DNA of 64,000 bases. Source: Saprospira grandis. Its GTDB lineage: Bacteria; Bacteroidota; Bacteroidia; Chitinophagales; Saprospiraceae. Numbering within the stretch: the stretch's first letter is position 1; each line of letters opens with the position of its first letter. The stretch is from positions 1,833,501-1,897,500 of the forward strand of contig NZ_CP110854.1 of assembly GCF_027594745.1 (NCBI RefSeq). Direction: 5' to 3'. A program made the position numbers and the translations under genes. The notes under the pieces were generated by a model that searched no databases, had not been told where the DNA came from, and was given only the letters and a program-made list of their open reading frames with translations. Shown here piece by piece: positions 49,844-58,479 of the stretch.

Positions 49844-50782
49844 ATGTCTCAGTCTAAATTACCACAGCTCCCCGCCCCCATTCGTCAACGTATTCAATTC
49901 GGTTGGAAAAAAACCCAAGATTACAGCCGCAACGGCTGGGTTCGTTTGGGTTTTATGGGCCTACTTATTTTTCTGCTTTCGCAAAGAGAGTTTAGTTTTC
50001 ATTTTTCTATGGGCGAGCAATCGGCCCAATCGAGCCAGACCATGAACAGCAGTTTGGCGCCCACGGCCATTTTGGCCAGCCAGAAAGAGGCCCCTCAGGC
50101 AGAGGCGGTGCCTGTCTCGGCCAAAACGCCTGCTTTAGATAAGCCTTGGTGGGAGCAAATTCGAGAAAAGAGCAAGGACATTAAGCAAAACCTCAATTTG
50201 GCCAATGCGGCCACAGCTGTAGGAGCTGCCCTCACGGCCGAGGAGCAAAAAAAGGCGGCCCAATATTCTAATCTGGGTTTTGTGCTTAACCCCACCTATG
50301 CCAAGCGGCACGGCATTCCCCAAAAAATTGTCAATGCCAAGCTAGCCGTTTGCAAAGACTACATCAACCAATATCTGAAAACGGCCCAAGAAGAGGCCGA
50401 GCTCTTTAATATTCCCGTTAGTATTACCTTGGCTCAAGGCCTACTCGAAAGCAATGCGGGCCACAGCCGCTTGGCCAAAAATGACAATAATCATTTTGGC
50501 ATCAAATGCCGCGCAAAATGTATTGGCTGCCGCTGCGCCAATTATACCGATGATAGTAAATATGATATGTTCCGCATTTTTGAAACGCCCTGGCGCAGTT
50601 TCCGAGAGCATAGCAAACTCCTCTCTGGCCGCCGCTATAAGGCCCTCACGAAACTCGACCGTAGCAATTATAAAGATTGGGCGCATGGCCTCAAAAAAGC
50701 AGGCTATGCCACCGACCCCAAATATGCCGAAAAGCTCATTGGTATTATTGAGTTTTTTGGACTCGATGCCTACGATAAATAA
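49844..50782 (+). CDS. Membrane-anchored N-acetylglucosaminidase (FlgJ/LytG-like)
   Basis: This enzyme cleaves peptidoglycan glycan strands. The 312-residue product has one membrane helix (VRLGFMGLLIFLLS, about 28-45), a spacer and a glucosaminidase domain from about residue 190. Its catalytic Glu lies in ITLAQGLLESNAGHSRLA, and NDNNHFGIKC and FETPWRSFREHSKLLSG follow. A cysteine-rich insert (CRAKCIGCRC) is unusual and could form disulphides in the periplasm. The ATG at 49844 is chosen over an upstream frame to 49559, because that part lacks coding character. It is probably a cell-wall remodelling enzyme; target bond inferred from the family. Confidence 0.9.
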   Translation: MSQSKLPQLPAPIRQRIQFGWKKTQDYSRNGWVRLGFMGLLIFLLSQREFSFHFSMGEQSAQSSQTMNSSLAPTAILASQKEAPQAEAVPVSAKTPALDKPWWEQIREKSKDIKQNLNLANAATAVGAALTAEEQKKAAQYSNLGFVLNPTYAKRHGIPQKIVNAKLAVCKDYINQYLKTAQEEAELFNIPVSITLAQGLLESNAGHSRLAKNDNNHFGIKCRAKCIGCRCANYTDDSKYDMFRIFETPWRSFREHSKLLSGRRYKALTKLDRSNYKDWAHGLKKAGYATDPKYAEKLIGIIEFFGLDAYDK

Positions 50783-50833
50783 TCGCCTATTCTTTCTTTC
50801 CCATTTTCTTTAGATCGCTAAATACTTCTGCTT

Positions 50834-51253
50834 ATGTTTAAAATGGTCCAAAAGTACTTGGAGCGCATTGCCGTGCCCTACCAAATCCGAGAAAACAAAC
50901 AGGTTTTTGATTTTGAAGTAGATGCCCCAGAAGGCCATTGGGCCTGTATGCTGCTTCTTTGTGGCCGCTCGGGCATCGCCTTTTATTCGGTCCTCCCCTT
51001 TAAGGTGCCAGAAGAAAACCGCTCCGAGCTCGCCCTCTACCTTATGCAAATCAATAATGAACGCATCTTTGGCAACTTCGAGCTCGACCAACAAACCGGA
51101 GAGGTCCGCTTCAAAACTTATATCGATACCGAGGCCCAACAACTTTCCGAACGCATGCTAGACCGCTGCCTGCTGATCAACGTCTCTTGTATGCAAAAAT
51201 TTCTTCCCCGTATTAAAAGCAAGGTTAAACAATATAGCGCCCAAGCCGCCTAA
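50834..51253 (+). CDS. YbjN / type III chaperone-like domain protein
   Basis: The 139-residue protein has an alternating alpha-beta pattern. Segments such as YQIRENKQVFDFEVDAPEGH and RFKTYIDTEAQQLSERMLDRCL match the YbjN-like family, whose fold is shared with type III secretion chaperones. It has no signal peptide and no catalytic motif. Its role is unknown. It lies 51 bp after the glucosaminidase and shares the terminator behind it. Confidence 0.75.
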   Translation: MFKMVQKYLERIAVPYQIRENKQVFDFEVDAPEGHWACMLLLCGRSGIAFYSVLPFKVPEENRSELALYLMQINNERIFGNFELDQQTGEVRFKTYIDTEAQQLSERMLDRCLLINVSCMQKFLPRIKSKVKQYSAQAA

Positions 51254-51272
51254 ACAAAATGGCTGAGCATCC

Positions 51273-51309
51273 AAAAGCCCACTAAGGTTATCTTAGTGGG
51301 CTTTTTTTT
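51273..51309 (+). terminator. Terminator of the glucosaminidase/YbjN-like unit
   Basis: AAAAGCCCACTAAG (51273-51286) pairs with CTTAGTGGGCTTTT (51292-51305), perfect over 14 bp with a 5-nt loop, followed by T. Confidence 0.9.
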
Positions 51310-51385
51310 GCCCCAAAGCAAAAAAATAACTCCCATTCCAGAAGCGGAAAACCTAGGCCAACTCCTACATTTTCAAAAGGATTTT

Positions 51386-51393
51386 TACCTTTG
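51386..51393 (+). promoter_or_regulatory. Candidate -7 box for the branched-chain E1 gene
   Basis: TACCTTTG matches TAnnTTTG, 32 bp before the ATG; identical to the box before the aldehyde dehydrogenase. Confidence 0.45.
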
Positions 51394-51424
51394 TTTTAGT
51401 TAGCACAACTAAACAATTACGATT

Positions 51425-53422
51425 ATGAGCACTTTGCTAAAATTTGATAAAAAACGACTGTCTAAAAAGCGTTTGCTGGCCCTATATGAAGGTTTGCTCC
51501 GCCCCCGAATGATTGAAGAGAAAATGCTGGTCCTCCTCCGCCAAGGCCGAATCAGTAAATGGTTCTCTGGAATTGGACAAGAGGCCATTGCCGTGGGCAT
51601 CACCAATGCCCTAAAAGAAGATGAGTTTATCTTCACGATGCACCGAAACCTAGGCGTTTTCACTAGCCGAAATGTTCCGCTAGAACGCCTTTTTGCCCAA
51701 TGGCAGGGCAAAAACCTAGGCTTTACCCAAGGCCGCGACCGCTCTTTTCACTTTGGTAGCCCCGAACACCATATTGTGGGCATGATTTCTCACCTTGGCC
51801 CCCAATTGGCCCTAGCTGGCGGCGTCGGCCTGGCCCATAAATTAGAGGAAGAGCAAAAAATTGCCGTGGCCTTTACCGGAGAAGGTGGCACGAGCGAAGG
51901 CGATTTCCATGAAGCCCTCAATGTGGCCGCAGTCTGGAAATTACCCGTCCTTTTTGTGATCGAAAATAATGGCTACGGCCTCTCTACCCCCACTAGCGAA
52001 CAATACGCCTGCAAACATCTAGTCGATCGGGCCAAAGGCTACGGCATGGAAGGCCACCGCATCGATGGCAATAATATTTTAGAGGTCTACCAAAAAGTAG
52101 ACAAACTGGCCAAATCCATGCGCAAAAATCCTCGGCCCATTCTACTCGAATGCGATACCTTCAGAATGCGTGGACATGAGGAGGCTTCCGGAACCAAATA
52201 TGTCCCTCAAGAACTAATGGACCACTGGGCCCAAAAAGATCCGCTCCATAATTATGAGGCCTTTTTGCTAGAAGAAAAGCTCTTGACGGAGGAGGATATT
52301 AAGGCGCTCCGCAAGCAAATTAAAACAGAAATTGAGCAGGGCCTAAAGGTCGCTTATGCCGAACCCGCCGTCCAAGCCAATACGCAAAAGGAGTTGGACG
52401 ATCTTTTTGCGCCTAATCCCTACGCCCCTCAGTTGCCGCCCCCAAATGGCCCAAAAACCGAAAAGCGCTTCGTCGATGCCATCTCTGATGGACTTCGCCA
52501 AGCTATGGAAAAACACCCCAAATTGGTCCTCATGGGCCAAGATATTGCCGATTATGGCGGGGTATTCAAAATTACAGAGGGCTTTGTCGAGCAGTTTGGC
52601 AAAGAACGGGTCCGAAATACCCCCCTCTGCGAAAGTGCTATCGTCGGCGCAGGCATCGGCCTCTCTATTAAGGGCCATAAGGCCATGATGGAAATGCAAT
52701 TTGCCGATTTTTCTACCTGCGGCTTCAACCAAATTGTAAATAATGCCGCCAAATTACATTGGCGCTGGGGCCAAAATGTCGACCTAGTGGTCCGTATGCC
52801 CACGGGCGCAGGCACGGGCGCCGGTCCCTACCACTCGCAAAGTAATGAGGCTTGGTATACGCATACTCCCGGCCTCAAGGTGCTCTACCCCTCCAATCCC
52901 TACGATGCCAAAGGCCTGCTGTTGGCCGCTTTTGAGGACCCCAATCCCGTTATTTTCTTCGAGCATAAGGCACTTTACCGCTCTAGAGAGGTAGTCCAAG
53001 AAATCCCCGACGATTACTATAGCCTAGAAATTGGCAAGGCTAAGCTCATCCGTGAAGGCCAAGCCGCCAGTATTATTACTTATGGCATGGGCGTTCACTG
53101 GGCCAAACGCTATGTAGAAGCCCAAAATCTAGATGTCGAAATCCTCGATCTGCGCAGCCTGCTGCCCCTCGATTATGAAGCTATCGCCGCTACGGTCCAA
53201 AAGACTAACCGCGTCCTTATTCTCCAAGAAGATTGCCTCTTCGGCGGAATCGCTGGCGAGCTCTCGGCCCATATTTCCGAACATCTTTTTGAGCATCTCG
53301 ATGCCCCCGTCCTCCGTTTGGCCAGCCTAGATACACCTGTTCCTTTTGCCGCCGACCTAGAACGAAATTTCTTGCCCGAAAGCCGTTTGGCCCAAACCTT
53401 AGACCGCCTTCTAAGTTATTAG
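51425..53422 (+). CDS. 2-oxoisovalerate dehydrogenase E1, alpha and beta subunits fused
   Basis: This thiamine-diphosphate enzyme decarboxylates branched-chain 2-oxo acids and passes the acyl group to the E2 lipoamide. Residues 1-330 are the alpha half with the ThDP motif GEGGTSEGDFHEALNVA...ENNGYG. Residues about 345-665 are the beta half (FVDAISDGLRQAMEKHPKLV, GQDIADYGGVFKITEGF, CESAIVGAGIGLS, MPTGAGTGAGPYHSQSNEA). The fused form is common in Bacteroidota. It supplies branched acyl-CoA for the iso-fatty acids typical of the phylum, linking to valine, leucine and isoleucine breakdown. The E2 and E3 genes are not in this window. Confidence 0.95.
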   Translation: MSTLLKFDKKRLSKKRLLALYEGLLRPRMIEEKMLVLLRQGRISKWFSGIGQEAIAVGITNALKEDEFIFTMHRNLGVFTSRNVPLERLFAQWQGKNLGFTQGRDRSFHFGSPEHHIVGMISHLGPQLALAGGVGLAHKLEEEQKIAVAFTGEGGTSEGDFHEALNVAAVWKLPVLFVIENNGYGLSTPTSEQYACKHLVDRAKGYGMEGHRIDGNNILEVYQKVDKLAKSMRKNPRPILLECDTFRMRGHEEASGTKYVPQELMDHWAQKDPLHNYEAFLLEEKLLTEEDIKALRKQIKTEIEQGLKVAYAEPAVQANTQKELDDLFAPNPYAPQLPPPNGPKTEKRFVDAISDGLRQAMEKHPKLVLMGQDIADYGGVFKITEGFVEQFGKERVRNTPLCESAIVGAGIGLSIKGHKAMMEMQFADFSTCGFNQIVNNAAKLHWRWGQNVDLVVRMPTGAGTGAGPYHSQSNEAWYTHTPGLKVLYPSNPYDAKGLLLAAFEDPNPVIFFEHKALYRSREVVQEIPDDYYSLEIGKAKLIREGQAASIITYGMGVHWAKRYVEAQNLDVEILDLRSLLPLDYEAIAATVQKTNRVLILQEDCLFGGIAGELSAHISEHLFEHLDAPVLRLASLDTPVPFAADLERNFLPESRLAQTLDRLLSY

Positions 53423-53436
53423 GATGATGTTTTTTT

Positions 53437-53561
53437 GGGGCTGCCCACTCGCTTCGCTCGGGTCGGGCTCTGTCGTGGCTCGCAGGTCTGCTCGGCCCTG
53501 CAGGCAGGCTCCGCCTGCCTTGGGTCTGCGGCTTCGCCGCACCACTTTCCATCCCTCAGCC
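53437..53561 (+). repeat. Intergenic structured element 17, type B
   Basis: Ends GGGGCTGCCCA and ATCCCTCAGCC. Variable stem GGCAGGC/GCCTGCC and third hairpin GCGGCTTCGCCGC. It starts 14 bp after the E1 stop codon behind a T-tract and, with no other terminator present, may itself end transcription. GTATCGCTTCGCGATCC and AGCAGGGCTAAGGCCCTGCT hairpins follow at about 53585 and 53606-53625. Confidence 0.83.
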
Positions 53562-53682
53562 GAAACGCTACGCTAAAAGTGGTATCGCTTCGCGATCCTT
53601 TATAAAGCAGGGCTAAGGCCCTGCTATATCTACTTTTTGGGCCGCTTCAAAACTTCCCTCCTTTGATAAACAGCTATGCCTT

Positions 53683-54858
53683 ATGCAGATAGATTTTAAC
53701 AACACTAAAATCGCTTTCGAGCGGTATTCCAATCGGCGACTACAAAAAATGCGCTGGTTGTTTCGCGGAATGAGCCAAGATTGGCTCGTGGGTTTAGGGA
53801 GCCGCTTTGGCCTCAAGGCCCTCAATTGGGGTTTGCCCGTAGAGGGGCTCATCCATAGCACTATTTTCGACCTCTTTTGCGGGGGGCGCAACCTGCCCGA
53901 AACCCTCAAGGCGGTCCGAGAACTCAAGGTCTATGGCGTAGAAACGGTCCTCGATTATGGGGCCGAGGCCAAAGATACAGAAGCCGACTTTGATAAAACC
54001 CTCGACGAGTTTCTAAAAACACTTGCCTTTGCCGAAGAGCAAGAAAGCCTAGAAATTATTAGCGCTAAAGTAACGGGGTTGGCCCAACACGCCCTACTCG
54101 AAAAAATTACTGCTGCAGATATTCTTTCTGAGGCAGAACTAGCCGCTTGGGATCGGGCCAAAGAACGCTTGCGGGTCCTTTGCCAAACGGCCCTAGAGAA
54201 AAAAATGGCCCTCTTCATTGATGCAGAAGAAAGCTGGATCCAAGGCGCTATCGACCAGCTGACCGATGAAATGATGGCCGAATTTAATACAGAACGAGTG
54301 GTGGTTTATAATACCTTCCAGCTCTACCGACACGACCGCCTGCAGTTTCTTAAAGATTCTTATGAAAAGGCTCTAGAGGGCGGCTATTTGTTGGGGGCCA
54401 AAATGGTCCGTGGTGCTTATATGGAAAAAGAACGAGAACGCGCCCAAAAAATGGGCTACCCCTCTCCTATCCAACCCAATAAGGAAGCTACCGACCGAGA
54501 TTATAATCTGGCCGTTCTTTTTTGTGTAGAACATTATGAACGCATTGCTTCTTGTGTGGCTACGCATAATCAGTTTAGTACGGCCTATCAGGTGGAATTG
54601 ATGGAGCAAGAAGAATTGCCCAAACGCCACCCCCACCTCAGCTTTTGCCAGCTCTATGGCATGAGTGACCAACTGACCTTCAATTTGGCCAAAGCGGGTT
54701 ATCGGGTGTCTAAGTATATGCCTTTTGGTCCCATTAAAGATGTGATTCCCTACTTGATTCGCCGCGCCCAAGAAAACTCTTCGGTCAATGGCGAAATGAG
54801 CCGAGAGCTACAGCTGATTGAACAGGAATTAAAACGCCGAAAAACAGAAGGCTACTAG
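53683..54858 (+). CDS. Proline dehydrogenase
   Basis: This FAD enzyme oxidises proline to pyrroline-5-carboxylate. The 391-residue single-domain protein has the barrel signatures VETVLDYGAEAK, FIDAEESW, NTFQLYRHDRLQFL, LGAKMVRGAYMEKER, CVATHN and, at the C-terminus, YMPFGPIKDVIPYLIRRAQEN. It lacks the N-terminal DNA-binding and C-terminal aldehyde dehydrogenase parts of long PutA proteins, so a separate P5C dehydrogenase should exist elsewhere. It is a single gene with a strong terminator. Confidence 0.93.
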   Translation: MQIDFNNTKIAFERYSNRRLQKMRWLFRGMSQDWLVGLGSRFGLKALNWGLPVEGLIHSTIFDLFCGGRNLPETLKAVRELKVYGVETVLDYGAEAKDTEADFDKTLDEFLKTLAFAEEQESLEIISAKVTGLAQHALLEKITAADILSEAELAAWDRAKERLRVLCQTALEKKMALFIDAEESWIQGAIDQLTDEMMAEFNTERVVVYNTFQLYRHDRLQFLKDSYEKALEGGYLLGAKMVRGAYMEKERERAQKMGYPSPIQPNKEATDRDYNLAVLFCVEHYERIASCVATHNQFSTAYQVELMEQEELPKRHPHLSFCQLYGMSDQLTFNLAKAGYRVSKYMPFGPIKDVIPYLIRRAQENSSVNGEMSRELQLIEQELKRRKTEGY

Positions 54859-54866
54859 CCTAAATG

Positions 54867-54900
54867 AAAAAGAGGGAGCGCTTTGCGCTCCCTCTTTTTT
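54867..54900 (+). terminator. Terminator of proline dehydrogenase
   Basis: AAAAAGAGGGAGCGC (54867-54881) pairs with GCGCTCCCTCTTTTT (54885-54899) around TTT, with a T-tract. Confidence 0.92.
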
Positions 54901-54949
54901 TGGCCCAAATGGCCCATATTTAGCGGTTCTACAGGGCCGAAGGCCCGCA

Positions 54950-55068
54950 GGCTGAGGGATGGAAAGTGGTGCGGCGAAGCCGCAGACCCAGCCAGCTTGC
55001 TGGCGCAGGGCCGAGCAGACTTGCGAGCCACGACAGAGCCCGACCCGACCAAAGGGAGGGGCAGCCCC
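54950..55068 (-). repeat. Intergenic structured element 18, type B
   Basis: On the minus strand GGGGCTGCCCCTCCC to ATCCCTCAGCC. It carries the extension hairpin GCGGGCCTTCGGCCCTG (54932-54948). Compared with elements 5 and 15 the stem is swapped (GGGCC/GGCCC versus GGCCC/GGGCC), with pairing kept. Confidence 0.85.
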
Positions 55069-55079
55069 AAAACATCATC

Positions 55080-55820
55080 CTAAACCTGTCCGTACTTCCG
55101 TTTTAATTCAAAACTTTGGCCCAAATAAAGCTCCCGCACTTTGGGGTCATTGGCCAATTCATGCGCGCCGCCCTCCTTAAAAATATTGCCATCCACCATG
55201 ATATAGGCTCGGTCAATAATCGAGAGGGTTTCGCCCACATTGTGGTCCGTAATCAAAATGCCAATATTCTTTTGTTTGAGCCGCCAAACGATGGTCTGAA
55301 TGTCCTCCACCGCAATAGGGTCGATGCCCGCAAAAGGCTCATCTAACAAGATAAATTTGGGATTAACGGCTAGGGCGCGGGCAATTTCCGTACGGCGGCG
55401 CTCTCCCCCTGAAAGGGTATCTCCGTTGCTTTTGCGGACCTTATGCAAAGAGAATTCATCCAGTAATTCTTCCAGTTTATGGGCCTGTTCTTTTTTTGTC
55501 AATTTGGTCATTTCTAGGACCGCCTTGATATTATCCTCCACCGTCAATTTGCGAAAAATAGAGGCTTCTTGAGGCAGGTAGCCCACGCCTTTGCGGGCCC
55601 GTTTATACATCGGGAGATCCGTAATTTCTTCCTCATCTAGATAGACCTTTCCGCTTTTGGGCTGCACAAAGCCCACCGTCATATAAAAAGTAGTGGTTTT
55701 GCCGGCCCCATTTGGGCCCAAAAGGCCTACAATATCGCCCTGAGAGACTTCTAAAGACACCCCTTTGACCACCATGCGGTTGCCATATTGCTTAATTAGG
55801 TTTTCGGCTCTTAACTTCAT
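55080..55820 (-). CDS. lptB: LPS export ABC transporter ATP-binding protein
   Basis: LptB is the ATPase that, with LptFG, drives lipopolysaccharide out of the inner membrane along the Lpt bridge. The 246 residues show Walker A GLLGPNGAGKTTTFYM, the Q-loop GYLPQEASIFRKLTV, the signature LSGGERRRTEIARAL, Walker B FILLDEPFAGIDP and the switch TDHNVGET. These features, including ASIFRKLTVEDNI, are specific to LptB. It follows alanine dehydrogenase by 8 bp and is in one unit with it. Confidence 0.95.
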   Translation of the reverse strand: MKLRAENLIKQYGNRMVVKGVSLEVSQGDIVGLLGPNGAGKTTTFYMTVGFVQPKSGKVYLDEEEITDLPMYKRARKGVGYLPQEASIFRKLTVEDNIKAVLEMTKLTKKEQAHKLEELLDEFSLHKVRKSNGDTLSGGERRRTEIARALAVNPKFILLDEPFAGIDPIAVEDIQTIVWRLKQKNIGILITDHNVGETLSIIDRAYIMVDGNIFKEGGAHELANDPKVRELYLGQSFELKRKYGQV

Positions 55821-55828
55821 AATAGATC

Positions 55829-57052
55829 TTAGAGATTAGTCATCAGGAGAAGGTCAATATCCATATACTTGATATTAAAACGCTCGCTCATATATTGGTT
55901 GGTCAGGCTGCCTTTATACATATAAACGCCATTTCGGAAGCCCGCATCGCTGCGCAAAAGGGCCTCAATGCCCATAGTGCTACCTGCTTCAGCAAATAAA
56001 GGGACCAAAATATTGCTAATGGCCGCCGAGCTAGTTCGTGGATAACGAGAAACGATATTGGGCACACAATAATGCAGCACCTCATGCTTAATAAAGGTGG
56101 GTTGCTCATGCGTACTGAGGCGAGAGGTGGCAAAACAGCCGCCTTGATCAATACTCACATCAATAATTACGGAGCCGGGCTTCATTTGCTCCACCGTATC
56201 TTCGCCCACAATGCAGGGCGTACGGCCCGTTTCCGAGTGGATAGCTCCAAGGACCACATCAGCGGAACGGATTTCGGCATACATTTCTGGCGAGCTAAAG
56301 GTGCCCGTATATAAACGATGGCCCAAATTACTTTGGAGGCGCATCAATTTGCGGATATTATTGTCAAATAGGCGGACCTCGGCCCCATAGCCCAGGGCCA
56401 CTCTTGTAGCCACTTCAGCCACTACGCCAGCGCCCAAAATAACCACCTTGGCCGGAGGAACCCCGGCAATTCCGCCCAACAAAACGCCTCGGCCATCTTC
56501 ATTATGAGAAAGCAAATCGGCGGCAGTTTGCATAGCAGAAACCCCGGCAATTTCCGACATCATGCGCACAAAAGGAAAGCTTCCCGAGCTGTCCTTCATG
56601 TACTCCATGGCCATAGCGGTAATGCGTTTTTGCTTGAGGCGATAGATATATTCTTCGGTCAAGGCAGGCAAATGAATAGGCGAAATAATAATCTGCCCAG
56701 GATGGCCCAGGTCAATCTCCTCCAAAGAGGGGGGGGCGACCTTAAGAATCACTTGCGACTTAAAGAGCTGCTCTCTATCGGCCAAAATTTCGGCCCCAGC
56801 TTCAGAGTAATCATAATCGGAGAAATTAGACTTTTCTCCGGCCCCAGTTTCTAGGCGAATACGGTGGCCCATTTGGACCAAAGTCCGCACAGCCGAGGGC
56901 GTCAAAGCAATCCGATTTTCAGAAAACTTCAGTTCCTTGGGAATCCCTATGGTCACTTTTCCTTGGGGATGTTCTACGGCTAGGCGCTCGGCCAAGGGCG
57001 TAAGAATATGCTCACTCAACTCCTTGGGGATGCTAATTTTGGATTTTTGCAT
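55829..57052 (-). CDS. Alanine dehydrogenase-family protein
   Basis: Alanine dehydrogenase converts alanine to pyruvate and ammonia with NAD. The 407-residue protein has the N-terminal signature GIPKELKFSENRIALTP, the nucleotide-binding VVILGAGVVAEVATRVALGYG and VIIDVSIDQGGCFATSRLST. The gene has a frame open to 57103, but MQKSKISIPKEL is the better start. The family also includes NAD(P) transhydrogenase alpha subunits; DQGGC and the missing membrane segment favour alanine dehydrogenase. It carries an N-terminal extension of about 35 residues (KELSEHILTPLAERLAVEH), seen in many Bacteroidota homologues. lptB follows 8 bp later. Confidence 0.9.
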   Translation of the reverse strand: MQKSKISIPKELSEHILTPLAERLAVEHPQGKVTIGIPKELKFSENRIALTPSAVRTLVQMGHRIRLETGAGEKSNFSDYDYSEAGAEILADREQLFKSQVILKVAPPSLEEIDLGHPGQIIISPIHLPALTEEYIYRLKQKRITAMAMEYMKDSSGSFPFVRMMSEIAGVSAMQTAADLLSHNEDGRGVLLGGIAGVPPAKVVILGAGVVAEVATRVALGYGAEVRLFDNNIRKLMRLQSNLGHRLYTGTFSSPEMYAEIRSADVVLGAIHSETGRTPCIVGEDTVEQMKPGSVIIDVSIDQGGCFATSRLSTHEQPTFIKHEVLHYCVPNIVSRYPRTSSAAISNILVPLFAEAGSTMGIEALLRSDAGFRNGVYMYKGSLTNQYMSERFNIKYMDIDLLLMTNL

Positions 57053-57145
57053 GCTGCTATTGTTTCCTTGAACAAGTTTTGGGTCTTGTCTCAAAATACG
57101 CACTTTTTAGCAAAGGCCCTTTTTTTTTCCTTTTTTTCACAATTT

Positions 57146-57342
57146 GGGGCTGCCCCTTCCGCCGGGTTAAAACCCAGCGCAAAGCGGTATCGCTTTGCGA
57201 AGCGATACAAAATGAGGGTTAAAACCCTCATAAGTTATCGGGCGGGTCGGGCCATTGCGCAGCTCGCAGGTCTGCTCGGCCCTGCAGCGCTTTCAGCGCT
57301 TTGGTCTGCCGCCTTTGGCGGCCCTGCTACAGCCCCTCAGCC
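57146..57342 (+). repeat. Intergenic structured element 19, type B with a 75-bp insert
   Basis: Ends GGGGCTGCCCC and CCCCTCAGCC. The first hairpin loop is expanded by about 75 bp (57164-57239) holding CGGGTTAAAACCC, GTATCGCTTTGCGAAGCGATAC (perfect 9-bp arms) and GAGGGTTAAAACCCTC. The usual core, GCGCT/AGCGC-type variable stem and GCCGCCTTTGGCGGC hairpin follow. Confidence 0.83.
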
Positions 57343-57380
57343 TGCGGCGGCTCCGCCGCCTGTCCACCGCAATGGACCAA

Positions 57381-57902
57381 CTAGGGCTGTTCGTCGGGGG
57401 AAATTTGGCCTCTTGGCCCCAATTCGATCAGTTCCAAATCGCTTAATTGGCCCGCTTCAATCTTGAAGCGCATCAGGGTTTTTTCTTTATGCCAGCCGTG
57501 GCGGCCTGCTGCTCCTGGATTAAGATGTAATAAATTGAGTTGGCGGTCGGGCATGGCCTTGACGATATGCGAGTGGCCCGTAATAAATAAATCGGCTTGG
57601 CTGGCTTGCAGGGCGGCTTTTACGCCCTTGGAATAGCGGCCAGGGTAGCCCCCAATATGAATCATGTAGACCCGCAAGCCTTCTATCTCAAAATCTTGGA
57701 CCAAAGGATAGCGGCGGCGCAAAGCGGCGCCATCAATATTGCCATAAACGGCCCGAAAGGGCTTAAATTCTTCTAGGGCATCGGCCAAATCGCTATGGCC
57801 AATATCGCCAGCATGCCAGATCTCGTCGCAGTCGGCAAAGTAATCAAAGACAGCGGGTTCTAGATGCGAATGCGTATCGGAAATTAGGCCTATGCGTTTC
57901 AT
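57381..57902 (-). CDS. YfcE/MJ0936-type metallophosphoesterase
   Basis: The 173-residue protein has the full set of metallophosphoesterase motifs: SDTHSHLEP, HAGDIGHSD, YGNIDG, and TGHSHIVKAM with GAAGRHG. The fold binds two metal ions and hydrolyses phosphodiesters. The substrate is unknown. The family matches YfcE and MJ0936. The end of element 19 is 38 bp from its stop codon, so the gene reaches almost to the repeat. Confidence 0.9.
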   Translation of the reverse strand: MKRIGLISDTHSHLEPAVFDYFADCDEIWHAGDIGHSDLADALEEFKPFRAVYGNIDGAALRRRYPLVQDFEIEGLRVYMIHIGGYPGRYSKGVKAALQASQADLFITGHSHIVKAMPDRQLNLLHLNPGAAGRHGWHKEKTLMRFKIEAGQLSDLELIELGPRGQISPDEQP

Positions 57903-58055
57903 GCTTTTGTGTTAAAGATGGTCAAAAGCTAAAGCTAGGAGAAAAATAGCGGATTTTCAGCCCTATTGGTCCAAATTGATGGAGTGGGCGCAAAGCGGCC
58001 AAAATAATCATCGCCAAGCGATAGCGCCTGGCCTTGGGGCGCTCCCCAAGGCATC

Positions 58056-58172
58056 GGCTGAGGGATGGGCAGCAGTGGCCGAAGGCCAGACCCAGCTGGC
58101 GAAGCCAGCGCAGGGCCGAGCGATCAGCGAGCTGCGAGACAGCCCGCCCCGCCTGCAAGGCGGGGCAGCCCC
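58056..58172 (-). repeat. Intergenic structured element 20, type B
   Basis: On the minus strand GGGGCTGCCCCGCC to ATCCCTCAGCC. It has variable stem GCTGGC/GCCAGC and third hairpin GGCCTTCGGCC. The 316-bp gap also holds GCCTTGGGG-type small hairpins upstream of the element. Confidence 0.83.
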
Positions 58173-58218
58173 AAAAAAATAAACCAAAAAAGAAAATGCT
58201 TGTTGAGAAAAAGAAAAA

Positions 58219-58479
58219 ATGGATCAAATCAGCATAGATCGGATTATTGAAATGGCTTGGGAAGATCGCACGCCCTTTGAGGCCATTGAATTTCAGTTTG
58301 GATTGACAGAAAAGGAAGTCATTGCCTTGATGCGGAAAGAGATGAAAGCCAGTAGTTTTCGGCGTTGGCGCAAGCGGGTGCAGGGGCGCAAAAGCAAGCA
58401 TCAGAAATTGGCGCCAGCGGGTATGCAGCGCTTTAAATGTAGCCGACAAAAGAGTATTTCCTTTAATCGGAAGAGTTAA
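58219..58479 (+). CDS. TIGR03643-family small protein
   Basis: The 86-residue protein starts MDQISIDRIIEMAWEDRTPF and continues with a helix-turn-helix-like region (FGLTEKEVIALMRKEM) and SSFRRWRKRVQGRKSKH, matching the conserved TIGR03643 family. The C-terminal 25 residues are basic and extend beyond the family core. The function is unknown; the fold resembles a sigma-70 or HTH unit, but DNA binding is unproven. Its stop codon overlaps the corA stop by 4 bp in convergent orientation. Confidence 0.82.
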   Translation: MDQISIDRIIEMAWEDRTPFEAIEFQFGLTEKEVIALMRKEMKASSFRRWRKRVQGRKSKHQKLAPAGMQRFKCSRQKSISFNRKS

